The notes: generated by a model from the sequence alone, not told the origin. A stretch of 64,000 bases of DNA from Niabella yanshanensis (GCF_034424215.1 NZ_CP139960.1:1178001-1242000), one strand, 5' to 3'; shown: positions 17,213 through 26,668, counted from the first letter of the stretch. A program made the numbers and translations.

Positions 17213-17324
17213 CTTCTAAAGTATTGTTACACCTATTAGACGCAAAAACAGCACAAATGATTACAGTTGCAATGCAAAAAAATTGTGAAAGAAAAATAGA
17301 AATTAATCGGATTTTAGGGAAAGT

Positions 17325-18533
17325 TTAAGGTATTATTTCAAACAAAAAAACCTGTTGCTTTTCTTTAATATTGAAATTGTTATCAGCCACTAATATCAGT
17401 GAACGATGGCCGTTAGGTAGTACAGGACCCAATGTTATACCCTCTACATTATCAATGTATCTTTCAAGAGAATTAAAATTGAAAAGCAGCTTTTTAACAG
17501 CAGGTTTATAATTTGTATTCCTATACAAACTCGTTGTAGTGCTCACATCTGTTGCTTTAGAAAAATCAGCCAGGTATATTTTAATAACACAATTCTCCAC
17601 ACCAGTAGAAAACGAGCGCTCCAATACTAAAAACCGGTTTTCCCCGATATTTAATATTTCGGGTATGCCGTTAATGCTAAAAGCTGTGGCGGGAATGGGT
17701 TCTGCTGCTATCGCATCCAATAAGTAGCCATATTGCCTAATTGCCTTTTTAGTTGTAACATCAAACTTTGTAAAGCGAACCGGTGCATTAGCATAGGAAG
17801 CCGTTGCCAGAGGTCCATCTTCGTGAATAGCGCCTTCCATACTGGCCCACAGGTACCGGTAATCAAGGGAAAAGCTCAATCCCTCCAAAACATCATTTTC
17901 TCTCGCTCCGCTATCGCCTTTATACATATGCAGGTTAGCCGGGACCAGGAAGCTGTCTTTAAACCGGCCTTTCAGGTCCATTTCATAGATCCATGGATTT
18001 TGATATACCATGCGGTTACTACGAATGGCCTTATCACCTTCACTGCTCCAAACCAGTGTTTTTGTTTTTTTATTGTACCGGATAGACTCCGGATCTGCCG
18101 CATGTTCGGGCAAAATCTTCAAAGCAGGGAATGTATCATTCTGTGCATTCTTTAAGGTTTCAACTGACAGGAATCTTACCGAATCAATTTTATAATTGTT
18201 GATATCAATTGCTGCTGTGTAAAACCTTGCAGCGCTTGTTGCCGAACGCTCATCGCTGATAATAAAATACCTGTTTTCAGCAACATCATAATCAATACCC
18301 GACAAACCTCCTACCCAGGTATTCTGCAGGTGCAGATCATAAGGAATCACATATTCATCTAAAAAATTCAGTGATGATATACGGGGAACTCCTTCGTCGC
18401 TTTTAGCAGTTTGTTTGGCGATATTGCAACTGCTGCAAAAAGTAGCTATAAATATTCCAATAAAAAGAAGATGTCGCACGAAATATGTTTTGAACAAAAC
18501 TAAGGGAATCAACAGGTAACGAAGACTAAACAT
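17325..18533 (-). CDS. Esterase-like phytase-family lipoprotein
   Basis: The 402-residue protein has a membrane-targeting N-terminus with a lipobox-like CSSC around residues 33-36. The body fits the esterase-like activity of phytase family: VGGLSGIDYDVAENRYFIISDER, then DPESIRYN, LEGLSFSLDYRYLWASMEG and NVEGITLGP, which are repeated acidic loops of a beta-propeller. The real substrate is unproven; extracytoplasmic phosphoester or ester hydrolysis is assumed from the family. Its start lies 8 bp beyond the mature 3' end of rnpB, on the same strand, so read-through from rnpB is possible. Confidence 0.88.
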   Translation of the reverse strand: MFSLRYLLIPLVLFKTYFVRHLLFIGIFIATFCSSCNIAKQTAKSDEGVPRISSLNFLDEYVIPYDLHLQNTWVGGLSGIDYDVAENRYFIISDERSATSAARFYTAAIDINNYKIDSVRFLSVETLKNAQNDTFPALKILPEHAADPESIRYNKKTKTLVWSSEGDKAIRSNRMVYQNPWIYEMDLKGRFKDSFLVPANLHMYKGDSGARENDVLEGLSFSLDYRYLWASMEGAIHEDGPLATASYANAPVRFTKFDVTTKKAIRQYGYLLDAIAAEPIPATAFSINGIPEILNIGENRFLVLERSFSTGVENCVIKIYLADFSKATDVSTTTSLYRNTNYKPAVKKLLFNFNSLERYIDNVEGITLGPVLPNGHRSLILVADNNFNIKEKQQVFLFEIIP

Positions 18534-18540
18534 ATATAAA

Positions 18541-18929
18541 GTTACAAGCCTGTAAGCCGGATTCTGTACTTTATCATACTTCGACAGGCTCAGTATGACA
18601 AGGTGGTTATCATTTATCTGTTCCGCAAGTTACCCTGCGGAATCAATCTGCCTACCCTCCCCGATAGTTTTGCAACATTTTGCCGGGCCGGCAAAAGATC
18701 GGGGTTTACATGGCATTTCAGCACACAAGGTTTACCCAAAATACTTATTACTAAATATTCCCGTGAGCTTTTACCTCACATTTTCACCTTTTCCCGTAAA
18801 ATACAGGTAGTTATTTTCTGTGGCACTTTCTATCCCCGCTTAACGCGAAGCCCGGCTATTCACCGGTGTGCTGCCCTATGCTGTCCGGACTTTCCTCCCT
18901 TATAAAAAGGCGATAACCCGGCTTGTAAC
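18541..18929 (-). ncRNA. rnpB: RNase P RNA, class A
   Basis: The ends pair perfectly as helix P1: GTTACAAGCC at 18541-18550 with GGCTTGTAAC at 18920-18929. The 5' universal motif GGAGGAAAGTCCGGAC, the central GGGTAAACC-type segment, AGATAAATGATAACCACC and the 3' ACAGAATCCGGCTTACAGGC are all present in order on the minus strand. This is the catalytic RNA that matures tRNA 5' ends. At about 389 nt it is of normal size, but it carries a dispersed-repeat hairpin near its 3' end (listed separately). A neighbouring perfect inverted repeat (CCATGGTC/GACCATGG, 18947-18973) lies just upstream. Confidence 0.97.
18574..18598. repeat. Dispersed palindrome inside rnpB
   Basis: TCATACT (18574-18580) pairs with AGTATGA (18592-18598) around the loop CTTCGACAGGCTC-type sequence. 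The unit sits between the conserved segments AACCACC and ACAGAATCC of RNase P RNA, where E. coli has only a short loop. The same kind of unit, with GTCCT/AGGAC arms and a TGAGC loop, occurs at 1032-1052. It is read as a mobile or expanding hairpin tolerated in a peripheral loop. Confidence 0.6.
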
Positions 18930-18978
18930 GCTGCAAAGATAACTGCCCATGGTCGATATACAATGGACCATGGACTAT

Positions 18979-20004
18979 CTAATATTTAAAAAATATTTCG
19001 GTTGCGCCATACCCGTAACGGGAATCGTATTGATTAACAAAATAGCTTACCTCTTTCTTTAACCTTAACGCATCATGTATCTCATCTCTTAACCTTCCTG
19101 TCCCTACTCCATGAATGACCACCAAGGTAGGCTGCATATGCGCCACCGCAAGGTCATAAAACTTTTCAAAGGTTTTTAATTGCAAGGTCAGCATTTCAAA
19201 ATTGTTCATTCGCTCATGGTTATCCGCCAGTTTTTCTATATGCAGATCGACCACGCTTCGAGCCGGCTCGAGGTGCTTACGCGCTTCTTTGGCACTATAA
19301 ATTTTGAAGCCTTTACTGGCCAGCTTATCCAGCGGCAGCTTTATTTCTTCCGGAGCTTTATCCGGGTATCTATTCAGCACCTGGTATGAAAAAGAAGCTT
19401 CATTTTTTTTCTTCAGCTCTTCTATTCGATTAAATAATTGCTTCGGCTTCAATTTAATAACACTCTCAAAATGGTCTGCTTTACCCTTCTCAGCCACCGG
19501 TAATGAAAAATCGAATTCAAATGCCGGGCTGTCACTCATATCAGAAAAATCGACATCGTGGATGTAAAAATTCTCAAATGGCTGAATACTGTTTTTGAGC
19601 TCAAAGTCAGCTTCTCCAAAAAAGGTCAGCTTGTAGTCGAATTTATAAACCGCCTTGCTGTTATTTACCAGGTATACTTTCAGCTTTTCTACGTATTCAT
19701 CACCAAATTCATCCGTATCCATTACCGGCAAAAAATTGAGCCAAACGCCGTTTTCTATCCGTTCTTCTTTTTCCGGTTTCTCCTTCCGGATATCATCTAC
19801 ATATTTTTTAGGCGCGGGTTGGGGATTGCCTTTTTTTTGCTGTGTAAAGCGTTTGTAATAAGGAAAATCAACCTGATCGAGGTGTACGGGGAATTTAACA
19901 CCGCGCACTTCTATCATCGCCATATTTTTATTGATAAATTCTACGATCTCTCCCTCTTCATCGGAATGAAGCACTAATACTTTATCTCCTACCTGATATT
20001 TCAT
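18979..20004 (-). CDS. DUF2027 and Smr domain protein
   Basis: The 341-residue protein starts with an SH3-like strand set (KYQVGDKVLVLHSDEEGEIVE). The DUF2027 part fills about 90-250. The Smr domain is C-terminal (about 255-341), with VDLHIEKL, the long helix NNFEMLTLQLKTFEKFYDLA, and the catalytic loop VVIHGVGTGRLRDEIHDAL. Smr domains act as nicking nucleases or RNA cutters in MutS2 and SmrB; this Bacteroidota form lacks MutS parts. Recombination or ribosome rescue is possible but unproven. The 5' neighbour region is a repeat array. Confidence 0.9.
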   Translation of the reverse strand: MKYQVGDKVLVLHSDEEGEIVEFINKNMAMIEVRGVKFPVHLDQVDFPYYKRFTQQKKGNPQPAPKKYVDDIRKEKPEKEERIENGVWLNFLPVMDTDEFGDEYVEKLKVYLVNNSKAVYKFDYKLTFFGEADFELKNSIQPFENFYIHDVDFSDMSDSPAFEFDFSLPVAEKGKADHFESVIKLKPKQLFNRIEELKKKNEASFSYQVLNRYPDKAPEEIKLPLDKLASKGFKIYSAKEARKHLEPARSVVDLHIEKLADNHERMNNFEMLTLQLKTFEKFYDLAVAHMQPTLVVIHGVGTGRLRDEIHDALRLKKEVSYFVNQYDSRYGYGATEIFFKY

Positions 20005-20080
20005 CAGTAAATTTTTTATTATTTTAATGGTCTGAACTACTCAAAGATATTTTTATCTGAAAAAAGATCGGTCTGATCCG

Positions 20081-20760
20081 TTTCATCCTGCAAAATTACA
20101 ACATAAACAGGATTTACAGAATGTCAGTCCCTACGGCAAGGCGCATTGCAGTTGTATGAAAGCATTGACAATATGCCGCCGCTACGCGGCACGGCGATAA
20201 TAGCCTGTCTGGCTCTGAATAAAGGCCTAGAATAACCCGTTTCATCCTGACAAATTATAACAACAATATAAACGATTCACAGGATGTCGAACAAATGACA
20301 AGCATTCAATTGCCCGCAGCACACAATAATATGTCGCCGCTATGCGGCTAACCGGTGACCGAAACAATGGGCTATTGATATGATGCCGCTACGCGGCACA
20401 TCAATGACAGCCCGCCTGGTTCTGGATAAATGCTACAAAAACTCATTTCGTCCTACGGAATTATAATAATAAAAAGGATCTACAGAATGGTAGGGGTATT
20501 TAATATGCGTTCGGCGGATAATAATATGTCGCCGCTATGCGGCTTAATCAATGATCAAAACAAAATTCTATTGATATGATGCCGCTACGCGGCCCATCAA
20601 TGACAACAGACCGGTTCTGAATAAGACCTACGAGCTCCTTTCGTAAGGAACAATAGATACGATATACAGAATTGCAAACAGGATAACAAAGGGCGTCTAA
20701 ATATGTAGTCAGCTAATAATAACATGTTGCCGCTATGCGGCACACCTGATATAGATTGCC
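20081..20760 (+). repeat. Degenerate tandem array with GCCGCTAYGCGGC hairpins
   Basis: Four decayed units start at about 20081, 20240, 20446 and 20639 (periods 159, 206, 193). Each opens with TTTCRTCCT-like sequence and then a conserved AGGATnTACAGAATG-like segment. The units carry six copies of the 13-bp palindrome GCCGCTACGCGGC or GCCGCTATGCGGC at 20178, 20336, 20385, 20531, 20581 and 20729. TACG and TATG versions alternate, so the two hairpins within a unit differ. There is no ORF. It is not a CRISPR: units are long, hairpins are paired, and the between-unit sequence is itself related. Confidence 0.8.
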
Positions 20761-20842
20761 TGATTGTAATACAAAATTCCTGATACTATAAATTGCTAAT
20801 AAGCAGCACCGAGATTGCTACCTGTTGAGGAATAGATACAAT

Positions 20843-22543
20843 TTATTTTCTTCCCGCCAACTTGCTATGCCGGTACCCGTATAAAAAGTAGATCACCAAT
20901 CCTAAAGCCATCCAAATAAAAAACCAGAACCAGCTGATGGCCGGAATTTCTATTAGCAGGTACATGCAGGTTAACACACCCATAACCGGTATTAATGAAT
21001 ACTGTTTTTGCATTGTTTTGATAGTGATGATCAGGGCTATTAAAAGAAATATCAAAAATAAGATCTCCTGATAGGCTTCGGTACCAATGTTTTCAACTGC
21101 GCTGATTAGCCGGTCTCTGAACAGGTATACAAACAAAACATACAAAGCGGGAATAATGACCCTCCCATTGATATAGGGTATCTTAAACTTCCCGGGCTGT
21201 TTGGGCATGGGCGGCAACAAAAGCACACCACCGCATACCAATATAAACGCAAACAAAGTTCCAATACTGGTAAGGTCTGTTACCAGGCCGCTTTGCAGGA
21301 ACAACGCTCCTGCGCCTACAATTACCCCGGTAATAATGGTTGAAAAAGAGGGCGTCTGATATTTAGGATGGATCTTCTGAAAGACTTTCGGCAGCAAGCC
21401 ATCGCGGCTCATGCTCATCCAGATGCGGGGCTGGCCGATCTGGAACACCAATAATACCGAGGTGGTTGCCACAACGGCACTTACCGATATAATCTTTTCA
21501 ATCCAGGGCGCACGCTTTTCAAATACAAAAGCTAAAGGATCATCCACCCCGTCAAAGCTGCTGTAGCTTTCGATACCGGTTAATATTAATGCTATAGCAA
21601 TATAAAGAACCGTACAAATTAAAAGCGAATAGATCATGCTGCGGGGTAAATCCCGCTGAGGATTTTTACATTCTTCTGCTGTAGTAGATATAGCATCAAA
21701 ACCAATATAGGCGTAAAATACAGCCGAAACACCTTTCAAAACACCTTCAAAACCGTTGGGCATAAAGGGAGTCCAGTTATTGGTATCTACAAAAAAAGCG
21801 CCCGCTACAATTACAAAAATGATCACCGCTATTTTGAAGATCACCATATAATTCGCAGACTGTTTACTCTCTTTAATGCCTATATAGGCCAGCCAGGTAA
21901 CGAGGCAAACTATGACAAAAGCAGGCAGGTTAAAAAACACCGGCGCGCCACCAAACCGTGGCGCCTCGTTATAAGCCTTAATAGCAAATTGATAGCTGGC
22001 GATTTCTTTGGGTGAGAGGTTGGCCGCATTTTGCTGTAATTCGGCAGTTGCCTTATTAAAAGCCTGTATAGCAGTTTGTGGATCGACCAGCATCCAGTCC
22101 GGCAGATGAATATTAAACACATGCTCCAGTAAATTATTAAAATAGCCGCTCCAGGAAATAGCCACTACGATATTACCAATGGCATACTCAAGGATCAGCG
22201 CCCAGCCAATGATCCAGGCTACTACTTCGCCAAAACTCACATAAGAATAGGTATAAGCACTACCTGAAACCGGCACCCTACTGGCAAATTCGGCATAGCA
22301 AAGCGCCGAGAAACCACAGGTAATAGCCGTAATAATAAAAAGTATCGAAACACCCGGTCCCCCATTAAAAGCAGCACCACCAATGGTGGAAAAAATACCC
22401 GCGCCCACTACTGCGGCAATCCCTAAAAAAGTAAGATCCTTTACACCCAGTATTTTTTTCAACCCGGCATTATGTCCATCACCGTACCCTTCTGCCGCGT
22501 CTTTTAATATATTTTCAATTTTCTTTTTTCGCAGTATAGACAT
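20843..22543 (-). CDS. APC family amino-acid permease
   Basis: The 566-residue inner-membrane protein has the APC start LTFLGIAAVVGAGIFSTIGG (helix 1) and GPGVSILFIITAITCGFSAL (helix 2). It also has YAEFASRVPVSGSAYTYSY and AVFYAYIGFDAISTTAEECKNP, the signature of the cationic amino acid transporter (CAT/YfnA) subgroup. About 12-14 helices are expected, with a hydrophilic loop at about 150-195. The substrate is not readable; basic or branched amino acids are common in this subgroup. It is followed after 63 bp upstream by the polyprenyl synthase gene on the same strand. Confidence 0.93.
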   Translation of the reverse strand: MSILRKKKIENILKDAAEGYGDGHNAGLKKILGVKDLTFLGIAAVVGAGIFSTIGGAAFNGGPGVSILFIITAITCGFSALCYAEFASRVPVSGSAYTYSYVSFGEVVAWIIGWALILEYAIGNIVVAISWSGYFNNLLEHVFNIHLPDWMLVDPQTAIQAFNKATAELQQNAANLSPKEIASYQFAIKAYNEAPRFGGAPVFFNLPAFVIVCLVTWLAYIGIKESKQSANYMVIFKIAVIIFVIVAGAFFVDTNNWTPFMPNGFEGVLKGVSAVFYAYIGFDAISTTAEECKNPQRDLPRSMIYSLLICTVLYIAIALILTGIESYSSFDGVDDPLAFVFEKRAPWIEKIISVSAVVATTSVLLVFQIGQPRIWMSMSRDGLLPKVFQKIHPKYQTPSFSTIITGVIVGAGALFLQSGLVTDLTSIGTLFAFILVCGGVLLLPPMPKQPGKFKIPYINGRVIIPALYVLFVYLFRDRLISAVENIGTEAYQEILFLIFLLIALIITIKTMQKQYSLIPVMGVLTCMYLLIEIPAISWFWFFIWMALGLVIYFLYGYRHSKLAGRK

Positions 22544-22606
22544 TGTTATGCTTTAAAGTTTTTGGTTTAGGTTGAAATTAAAAAACTATACCTCAAAATC
22601 AAACTT

Positions 22607-23572
22607 TTAATAATCACGCTTCACCAGCAACAATGCCAGGTCCTTTAGCGGCAGTTTTCGTTTAGCCAACACCGCTATTTCTTCAATATAACCTAAAGCC
22701 TCGTTGAGGAAGAGGTCTTTTTGGGCGATAGCCCATTCATCTATTTTACATTCGCGGTATAGCTGCAATACCCGGGTTACTTTATTGGTGGCATTTCCAT
22801 TTAACAGTTCCTGCAGTTCCTGTTTCTGAACCGCATTAGCCACTTCAAGGGCCTGTATCAGCAGGAAGGTTTTTTTATTGGAAAGAATATCGCCACCAGG
22901 TTGCTTACCAAATTTTTCCGGGTCACCAAAAGCATCGAGGTAATCATCCTGCATCTGGAAAGCCAGTCCTATTTTTTTGCCAGCCTCATATAATAAAGCC
23001 AGGTTTCCCAGGCTACCACCTCCCAATATACCGCCCATTTGCAGGCTGGCAGCCAGCAAAACAGACGTTTTAAGAGTGATCATATGCAGATATTCTTCGT
23101 AAGAAACATGATCACGCAGCTCAAAATCCATGTCATATTGTTGTCCCTCGCATACTTCCGCAGCCGTTTTATTGAAGAGCGTAAGAATGCGTGGAATAAA
23201 CTCAGGATTGAGTTTGGTTATATAATCATAGGCTTTTACCAGCATTACATCGCCTGCGAGGATTGCCGTAGGCTCATTATATTTACTATGAACGGTTGGC
23301 TGACCGCGTCTCAATGGCGCCTTATCCATTATATCGTCATGAATCAAAGTAAAATTATGAAACAGCTCGATAGCTGTGGCAACATGCCAGGCATCCGGAT
23401 GTATTTCTCCTAACATTTCGTTTGCCATCAGGCATAGAACCGGCCTGAAACGTTTTCCCCCGAGAGAAAGGAAATAATTATTGGGCTCGTACAAACTGGC
23501 AGGCTGTTCCGGGAAATGGGAACGGTCGAAATGCGCCGAAAACTTCTTTGATAAATCCTCAAATGATTGCAT
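22607..23572 (-). CDS. Polyprenyl synthetase family protein
   Basis: The 321-residue enzyme has the GGKRFRPVL segment (about 35), the first aspartate-rich motif LIHDDIMDKAPLRRGQPT (about 75) and the second motif LAFQMQDDYLDAFGD (about 200). It condenses isopentenyl diphosphate with allylic diphosphates to make a prenyl chain for quinones or carriers. Product length cannot be fixed from the sequence. dxs, for the precursor pathway, is also in this window at 60.2 kb but not adjacent. Confidence 0.93.
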   Translation of the reverse strand: MQSFEDLSKKFSAHFDRSHFPEQPASLYEPNNYFLSLGGKRFRPVLCLMANEMLGEIHPDAWHVATAIELFHNFTLIHDDIMDKAPLRRGQPTVHSKYNEPTAILAGDVMLVKAYDYITKLNPEFIPRILTLFNKTAAEVCEGQQYDMDFELRDHVSYEEYLHMITLKTSVLLAASLQMGGILGGGSLGNLALLYEAGKKIGLAFQMQDDYLDAFGDPEKFGKQPGGDILSNKKTFLLIQALEVANAVQKQELQELLNGNATNKVTRVLQLYRECKIDEWAIAQKDLFLNEALGYIEEIAVLAKRKLPLKDLALLLVKRDY

Positions 23573-23727
23573 GCGCCAAAAATAGAGAAAATAAGGGCGA
23601 ATAAGTGCTGTTTTTACAACGGATTATTAAGTATTGCAGATGAGTGGCATTGAAAAACCGATCAAATAATGACAGAAAATTTCGGCGAAAAGGATTTAAA
23701 TTACAAACAAACAATGCCCTCACCGAA

Positions 23728-25245
23728 ATGAAAAAGATATTTGCTGTTTTTTACTTGCTGCCGGTAATTTTAAATAGTTATGCCTGTAATAAAAATACAC
23801 TGGCCCAGGTACCTGAAAACCCAAAACCACCGGAGCGGCAGTTTGCATCTGCAGCCGTCATCAACCAGCGGTTAGGGCGGGGAATTAACCTCGGCAATAC
23901 CTGGGAATCCAGCTGGGATAAAAAAGAAAGTACACCGGCCGATTTCGAAAAAATTGCTTCTAAAGGATTTACCAGTGTTAGGCTGCCTATACGTTGGGAA
24001 ATGCCGGATCGCGCTCAATTCACTCCCCCTTACACCATTAATAATGCCTTTCTGAACAAAATTAAATCGGCCGTAGATGAAGCGCTGAAAAATAAGCTAC
24101 ATGTTATTATTAATATGCACCACCACGATAGCCTGTACGCTCGTCCAGACCAATTAAAACCGATGTTTTTGTCCCAGTGGAAACAAATAGCTTCTTCTTT
24201 TAAAGATTACCCTGATAGCCTTTTGTTTGAAGTGCTGAATGAGCCGCATGGCAATCTTAATGCGGGCAGGTGGAACACTTTTTTTGCAGAAGCACTGCAA
24301 ATCATACGTGAAACCAACCCGCAAAGAACCGTTTTATTAGGACTTGCCGAGTGGGGCGGTGTAAGTGCCCTGGACAAATTATTAGTTCCGCAGGATCAAC
24401 ATTTAATACTTACGATCCATTATTATAGTCCCTTTCACTTTACCCACCAGGGTGCCAGCTGGACAGCAGGATCTGATGCATGGCTGGGTACCCGCTGGAA
24501 AGACACCGAACTGGACCGGCAGGAAGTAAAAGATGATTTCAAAGCGGCCATTGAGTTCTCCAAAATAAAAAACATTCCCGTCAATATTGGCGAATTTGGT
24601 GCTTACAGTACTGCAGACATGGACTCGCGCATCAAATGGACCCGTTTCATGGCCCGTTATTTTGAGCAACAACAATTCAGCTGGAACTATTGGGAATTTA
24701 ATTCGGGATTTGGCATTTATGACCCCTCAAAAAACACTTACAATACGGGATTGGTAAACGCGCTTACGTCGGATACAATGGCTGCTCCTACACCTGTTAC
24801 TTTTATCAATCTTTACACCAGTAACTTTTTGAACCCACAGGCTGATGGCTGGAAACTTTATGACAATGATGCATCGGCAGCTTCTACCCTCGGCATCAGC
24901 AATGGTAAAGCAGTTGTTACTATTTCTTCGCCGGGAACACAAACCTGGTATATACAGCTGATGCGGCATAATACTTCCATAGAAGCTGGAAAAACTTATC
25001 GCCTCGCCTTCAATGCTGCTTCTGATAACGATAGAAATATCTCCCTTGCATTTCAGCAGAGCAGCGCTCCATGGCTGGTTTATGGAATTAAACAATTCAG
25101 CATTAGCAAAAGCGAAGAAAATTACCAGTATGTTTTTACGCCGGCGCGCACCGATGCCAAGGCCAATCTCGTTTTTTCCCTAGGCAACAATGGGCTCGCT
25201 CCTGTTACACTTTCTAATATCAAGCTCGAAGAAATTCAATTTTAA
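23728..25245 (+). CDS. GH5 family glycoside hydrolase with C-terminal carbohydrate-binding module
   Basis: A GTG at 23644 opens the frame, but the ATG at 23728 (MKKIFAVFYLLPVILNSYAC) begins a signal with a possible lipidation Cys; the protein then has 505 residues. GRGINLGNTWESSW and TSVRLPIRW mark the GH5 barrel. The acid/base Glu is in VLNEPHG (Glu 172) and the nucleophile in NIGEFGAYS (Glu 289). A beta-sandwich of CBM4/9 type fills the last 150 residues. It should cut beta-1,4-glucans or related plant polymers outside the cytosol. No SusC/SusD pair is adjacent. Confidence 0.93.
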   Translation: MKKIFAVFYLLPVILNSYACNKNTLAQVPENPKPPERQFASAAVINQRLGRGINLGNTWESSWDKKESTPADFEKIASKGFTSVRLPIRWEMPDRAQFTPPYTINNAFLNKIKSAVDEALKNKLHVIINMHHHDSLYARPDQLKPMFLSQWKQIASSFKDYPDSLLFEVLNEPHGNLNAGRWNTFFAEALQIIRETNPQRTVLLGLAEWGGVSALDKLLVPQDQHLILTIHYYSPFHFTHQGASWTAGSDAWLGTRWKDTELDRQEVKDDFKAAIEFSKIKNIPVNIGEFGAYSTADMDSRIKWTRFMARYFEQQQFSWNYWEFNSGFGIYDPSKNTYNTGLVNALTSDTMAAPTPVTFINLYTSNFLNPQADGWKLYDNDASAASTLGISNGKAVVTISSPGTQTWYIQLMRHNTSIEAGKTYRLAFNAASDNDRNISLAFQQSSAPWLVYGIKQFSISKSEENYQYVFTPARTDAKANLVFSLGNNGLAPVTLSNIKLEEIQF

Positions 25246-25345
25246 CCCCACTCCTTTATCTTAATTCACGATTGCTAACGGATTCCACGACGACACTGCT
25301 CCAGTGCTGATCATAATAAGCATCGGAGCAATAAACTTATTTTAT

Positions 25346-25387
25346 TTTCAATAAATATTGAAAGTTTAATAAATTTAAATATCTTTA
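25346..25387 (+). promoter_or_regulatory. Probable GbsR promoter with overlapping operator
   Basis: TTTCAATA-AA-TATTGAAA (25346-25363) is a perfect 8-bp inverted repeat. Its TTG (25358-25360) stands 19 bp before TATCTTTA (25380-25387), close to the Bacteroidota pattern TTG-N19-TAnnTTTG. The operator would therefore cover the -33 region, 19 bp before the GbsR gene ATG at 25406. Autoregulation is inferred. Confidence 0.6.
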
Positions 25388-25405
25388 CATCACAAAACAA
25401 CCAAC

Positions 25406-25915
25406 ATGAATGCAGTAGAACAATCCAAGCAAAAATTTATTGACACCTGGGGCGCCTTGGGCAGTGACTGGGGAATTAACAAATCGGTGGCACAGGTGCA
25501 GGCTCTGCTACTGGTATCTGATAAGGCTTTATCAACAGACGATATCATGGAAGCCCTGAAAATATCAAGGGGAAATGCCAATATGAGTTTGCGTCAACTG
25601 ATGGACTATGGCATTATTTATAAAAAAGTAGTGGCGGGTGAAAGGAAAGAGTTTTTTGTTGCCGAGAAGGACGTTTGGAAATGGGCTATCCGTATCGCTA
25701 TGATGCGCAAACAGAAAGAGATCAACCCGGTGCTTGTTATCTTAAAGGATTTGAAAAACGATACTAAAGGCGATAAAACAGCGGAGGGTAAGGCATTTAA
25801 TAAAATGGTAGGCGAAATTCAATCCTTTACCGACCAGATCAGCACTATGGCCGACAAAGTATTTGAATCGAACCGGGGAGAACTGTTGCTAAAATTGCTG
25901 AAAGTAATTATGTAG
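25406..25915 (+). CDS. GbsR/MarR family transcriptional regulator
   Basis: The 169-residue protein has a winged-helix core with DIMEALKISRGNANMSLRQLMDYG, the GbsR-type recognition helix, followed by the wing VVAGERKEFFVAEKD. The C-terminal part is helical and likely forms the dimer. Its gene begins an operon whose next gene starts 2 bp after the stop codon and which continues with two related membrane proteins. The control target is therefore probably these membrane proteins. GbsR in Bacillus responds to choline; no such link is visible here. Confidence 0.92.
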   Translation: MNAVEQSKQKFIDTWGALGSDWGINKSVAQVQALLLVSDKALSTDDIMEALKISRGNANMSLRQLMDYGIIYKKVVAGERKEFFVAEKDVWKWAIRIAMMRKQKEINPVLVILKDLKNDTKGDKTAEGKAFNKMVGEIQSFTDQISTMADKVFESNRGELLLKLLKVIM

Positions 25916-25917
25916 CC

Positions 25918-26283
25918 ATGAACTACAATATTCTCTGCTATATCATTTACGCGATCATCACTATTTACATTATTATATGGGTAGGGAAATTGTTCCACCG
26001 TAATGGCAGGGTATTTATAATGAAGCTATTTAACGACAATACTTCGCTAGCCGACACCACCAACAATATTATCCTTGTTGCTTACTATCTTTTTAATATA
26101 GGGTACGCTGTTATTCAATTCAGTTTCTGGGAACAGGTTGCCAATGCTGGGCAGCTAGTTGCTTCCATCGCTACTAAAACCGGTATCCTTATATTGATAC
26201 TTGCCGCAACGCACTACTGTAACCTTTTTATCATCTATACACTTTCCAAAAAATCTACATTCATCACACCTAAAACATCATAA
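25918..26283 (+). CDS. Small membrane protein, paralogue A
   Basis: The 121-residue product has three hydrophobic segments (about 5-22, 50-72 and 84-108) and a short cytosolic loop. It shares a layout with the next gene: FxMKxxFN, then TTNNIILVAYYLFNIGYAV here against ATNTLFKIGFYLMNLGFAL there. I do not recognise the family. It lies 2 bp after the GbsR stop codon, so it is very likely its cotranscribed target. It is probably an inner-membrane protein of unknown function. Confidence 0.75.
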   Translation: MNYNILCYIIYAIITIYIIIWVGKLFHRNGRVFIMKLFNDNTSLADTTNNIILVAYYLFNIGYAVIQFSFWEQVANAGQLVASIATKTGILILILAATHYCNLFIIYTLSKKSTFITPKTS

Positions 26284-26284
26284 A

Positions 26285-26668
26285 ATGGAAAATTTAATTG
26301 TAACCGCTTACATCGTGTACCTGCCTATCGTAATACTACTTACCTATTATGTGGCGCATCAACTTTTCAAAAACAGCATTGTGTATATGAAAGATATCTT
26401 CAATGGTCGCGAAGAGATCGCTAAAGCTACCAACACTTTGTTTAAGATCGGCTTTTACCTGATGAACCTGGGATTTGCTTTGTATATTTTAAAGATCACT
26501 GCTGAAAAGATCAGTACCCAGGGAGCTATTGAAATATTGAGTATGAAAGTGGGGGGATTCAGTATTTATCTTGGTTTTATGCTGTTCCTGAACATGTACT
26601 TATTTTTTAGAGGTAAACGAGTGGCAAGAGAAAAAAGATTGGTAGCGCAGGTTCCCTATAAAGCTTAG
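26285..26668 (+). CDS. Small membrane protein, paralogue B
   Basis: The frame extends back into the preceding gene, but the ATG at 26285, 1 bp after that gene's stop codon, is the natural start and gives 127 residues. Hydrophobic segments lie at about 4-22, 50-72 and 88-108. The order of loops and the TN...LxxIGFYLMNLGFAL segment mirror paralogue A, so the pair most likely arose by tandem duplication and may form a heteromer. The function is unknown. Confidence 0.75.
   Translation: MENLIVTAYIVYLPIVILLTYYVAHQLFKNSIVYMKDIFNGREEIAKATNTLFKIGFYLMNLGFALYILKITAEKISTQGAIEILSMKVGGFSIYLGFMLFLNMYLFFRGKRVAREKRLVAQVPYKA

Noticed and set aside
20081-20760. CRISPR-like repeated hairpins
   Set aside because: Spacing is irregular (about 35-185 bp), the intervening sequence is itself repeated, and no cas gene is in the window.
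23644-23727. GTG start extending the GH5 protein by 28 residues
   Set aside because: The extension is basic and would bury the signal peptide that begins at 23728.
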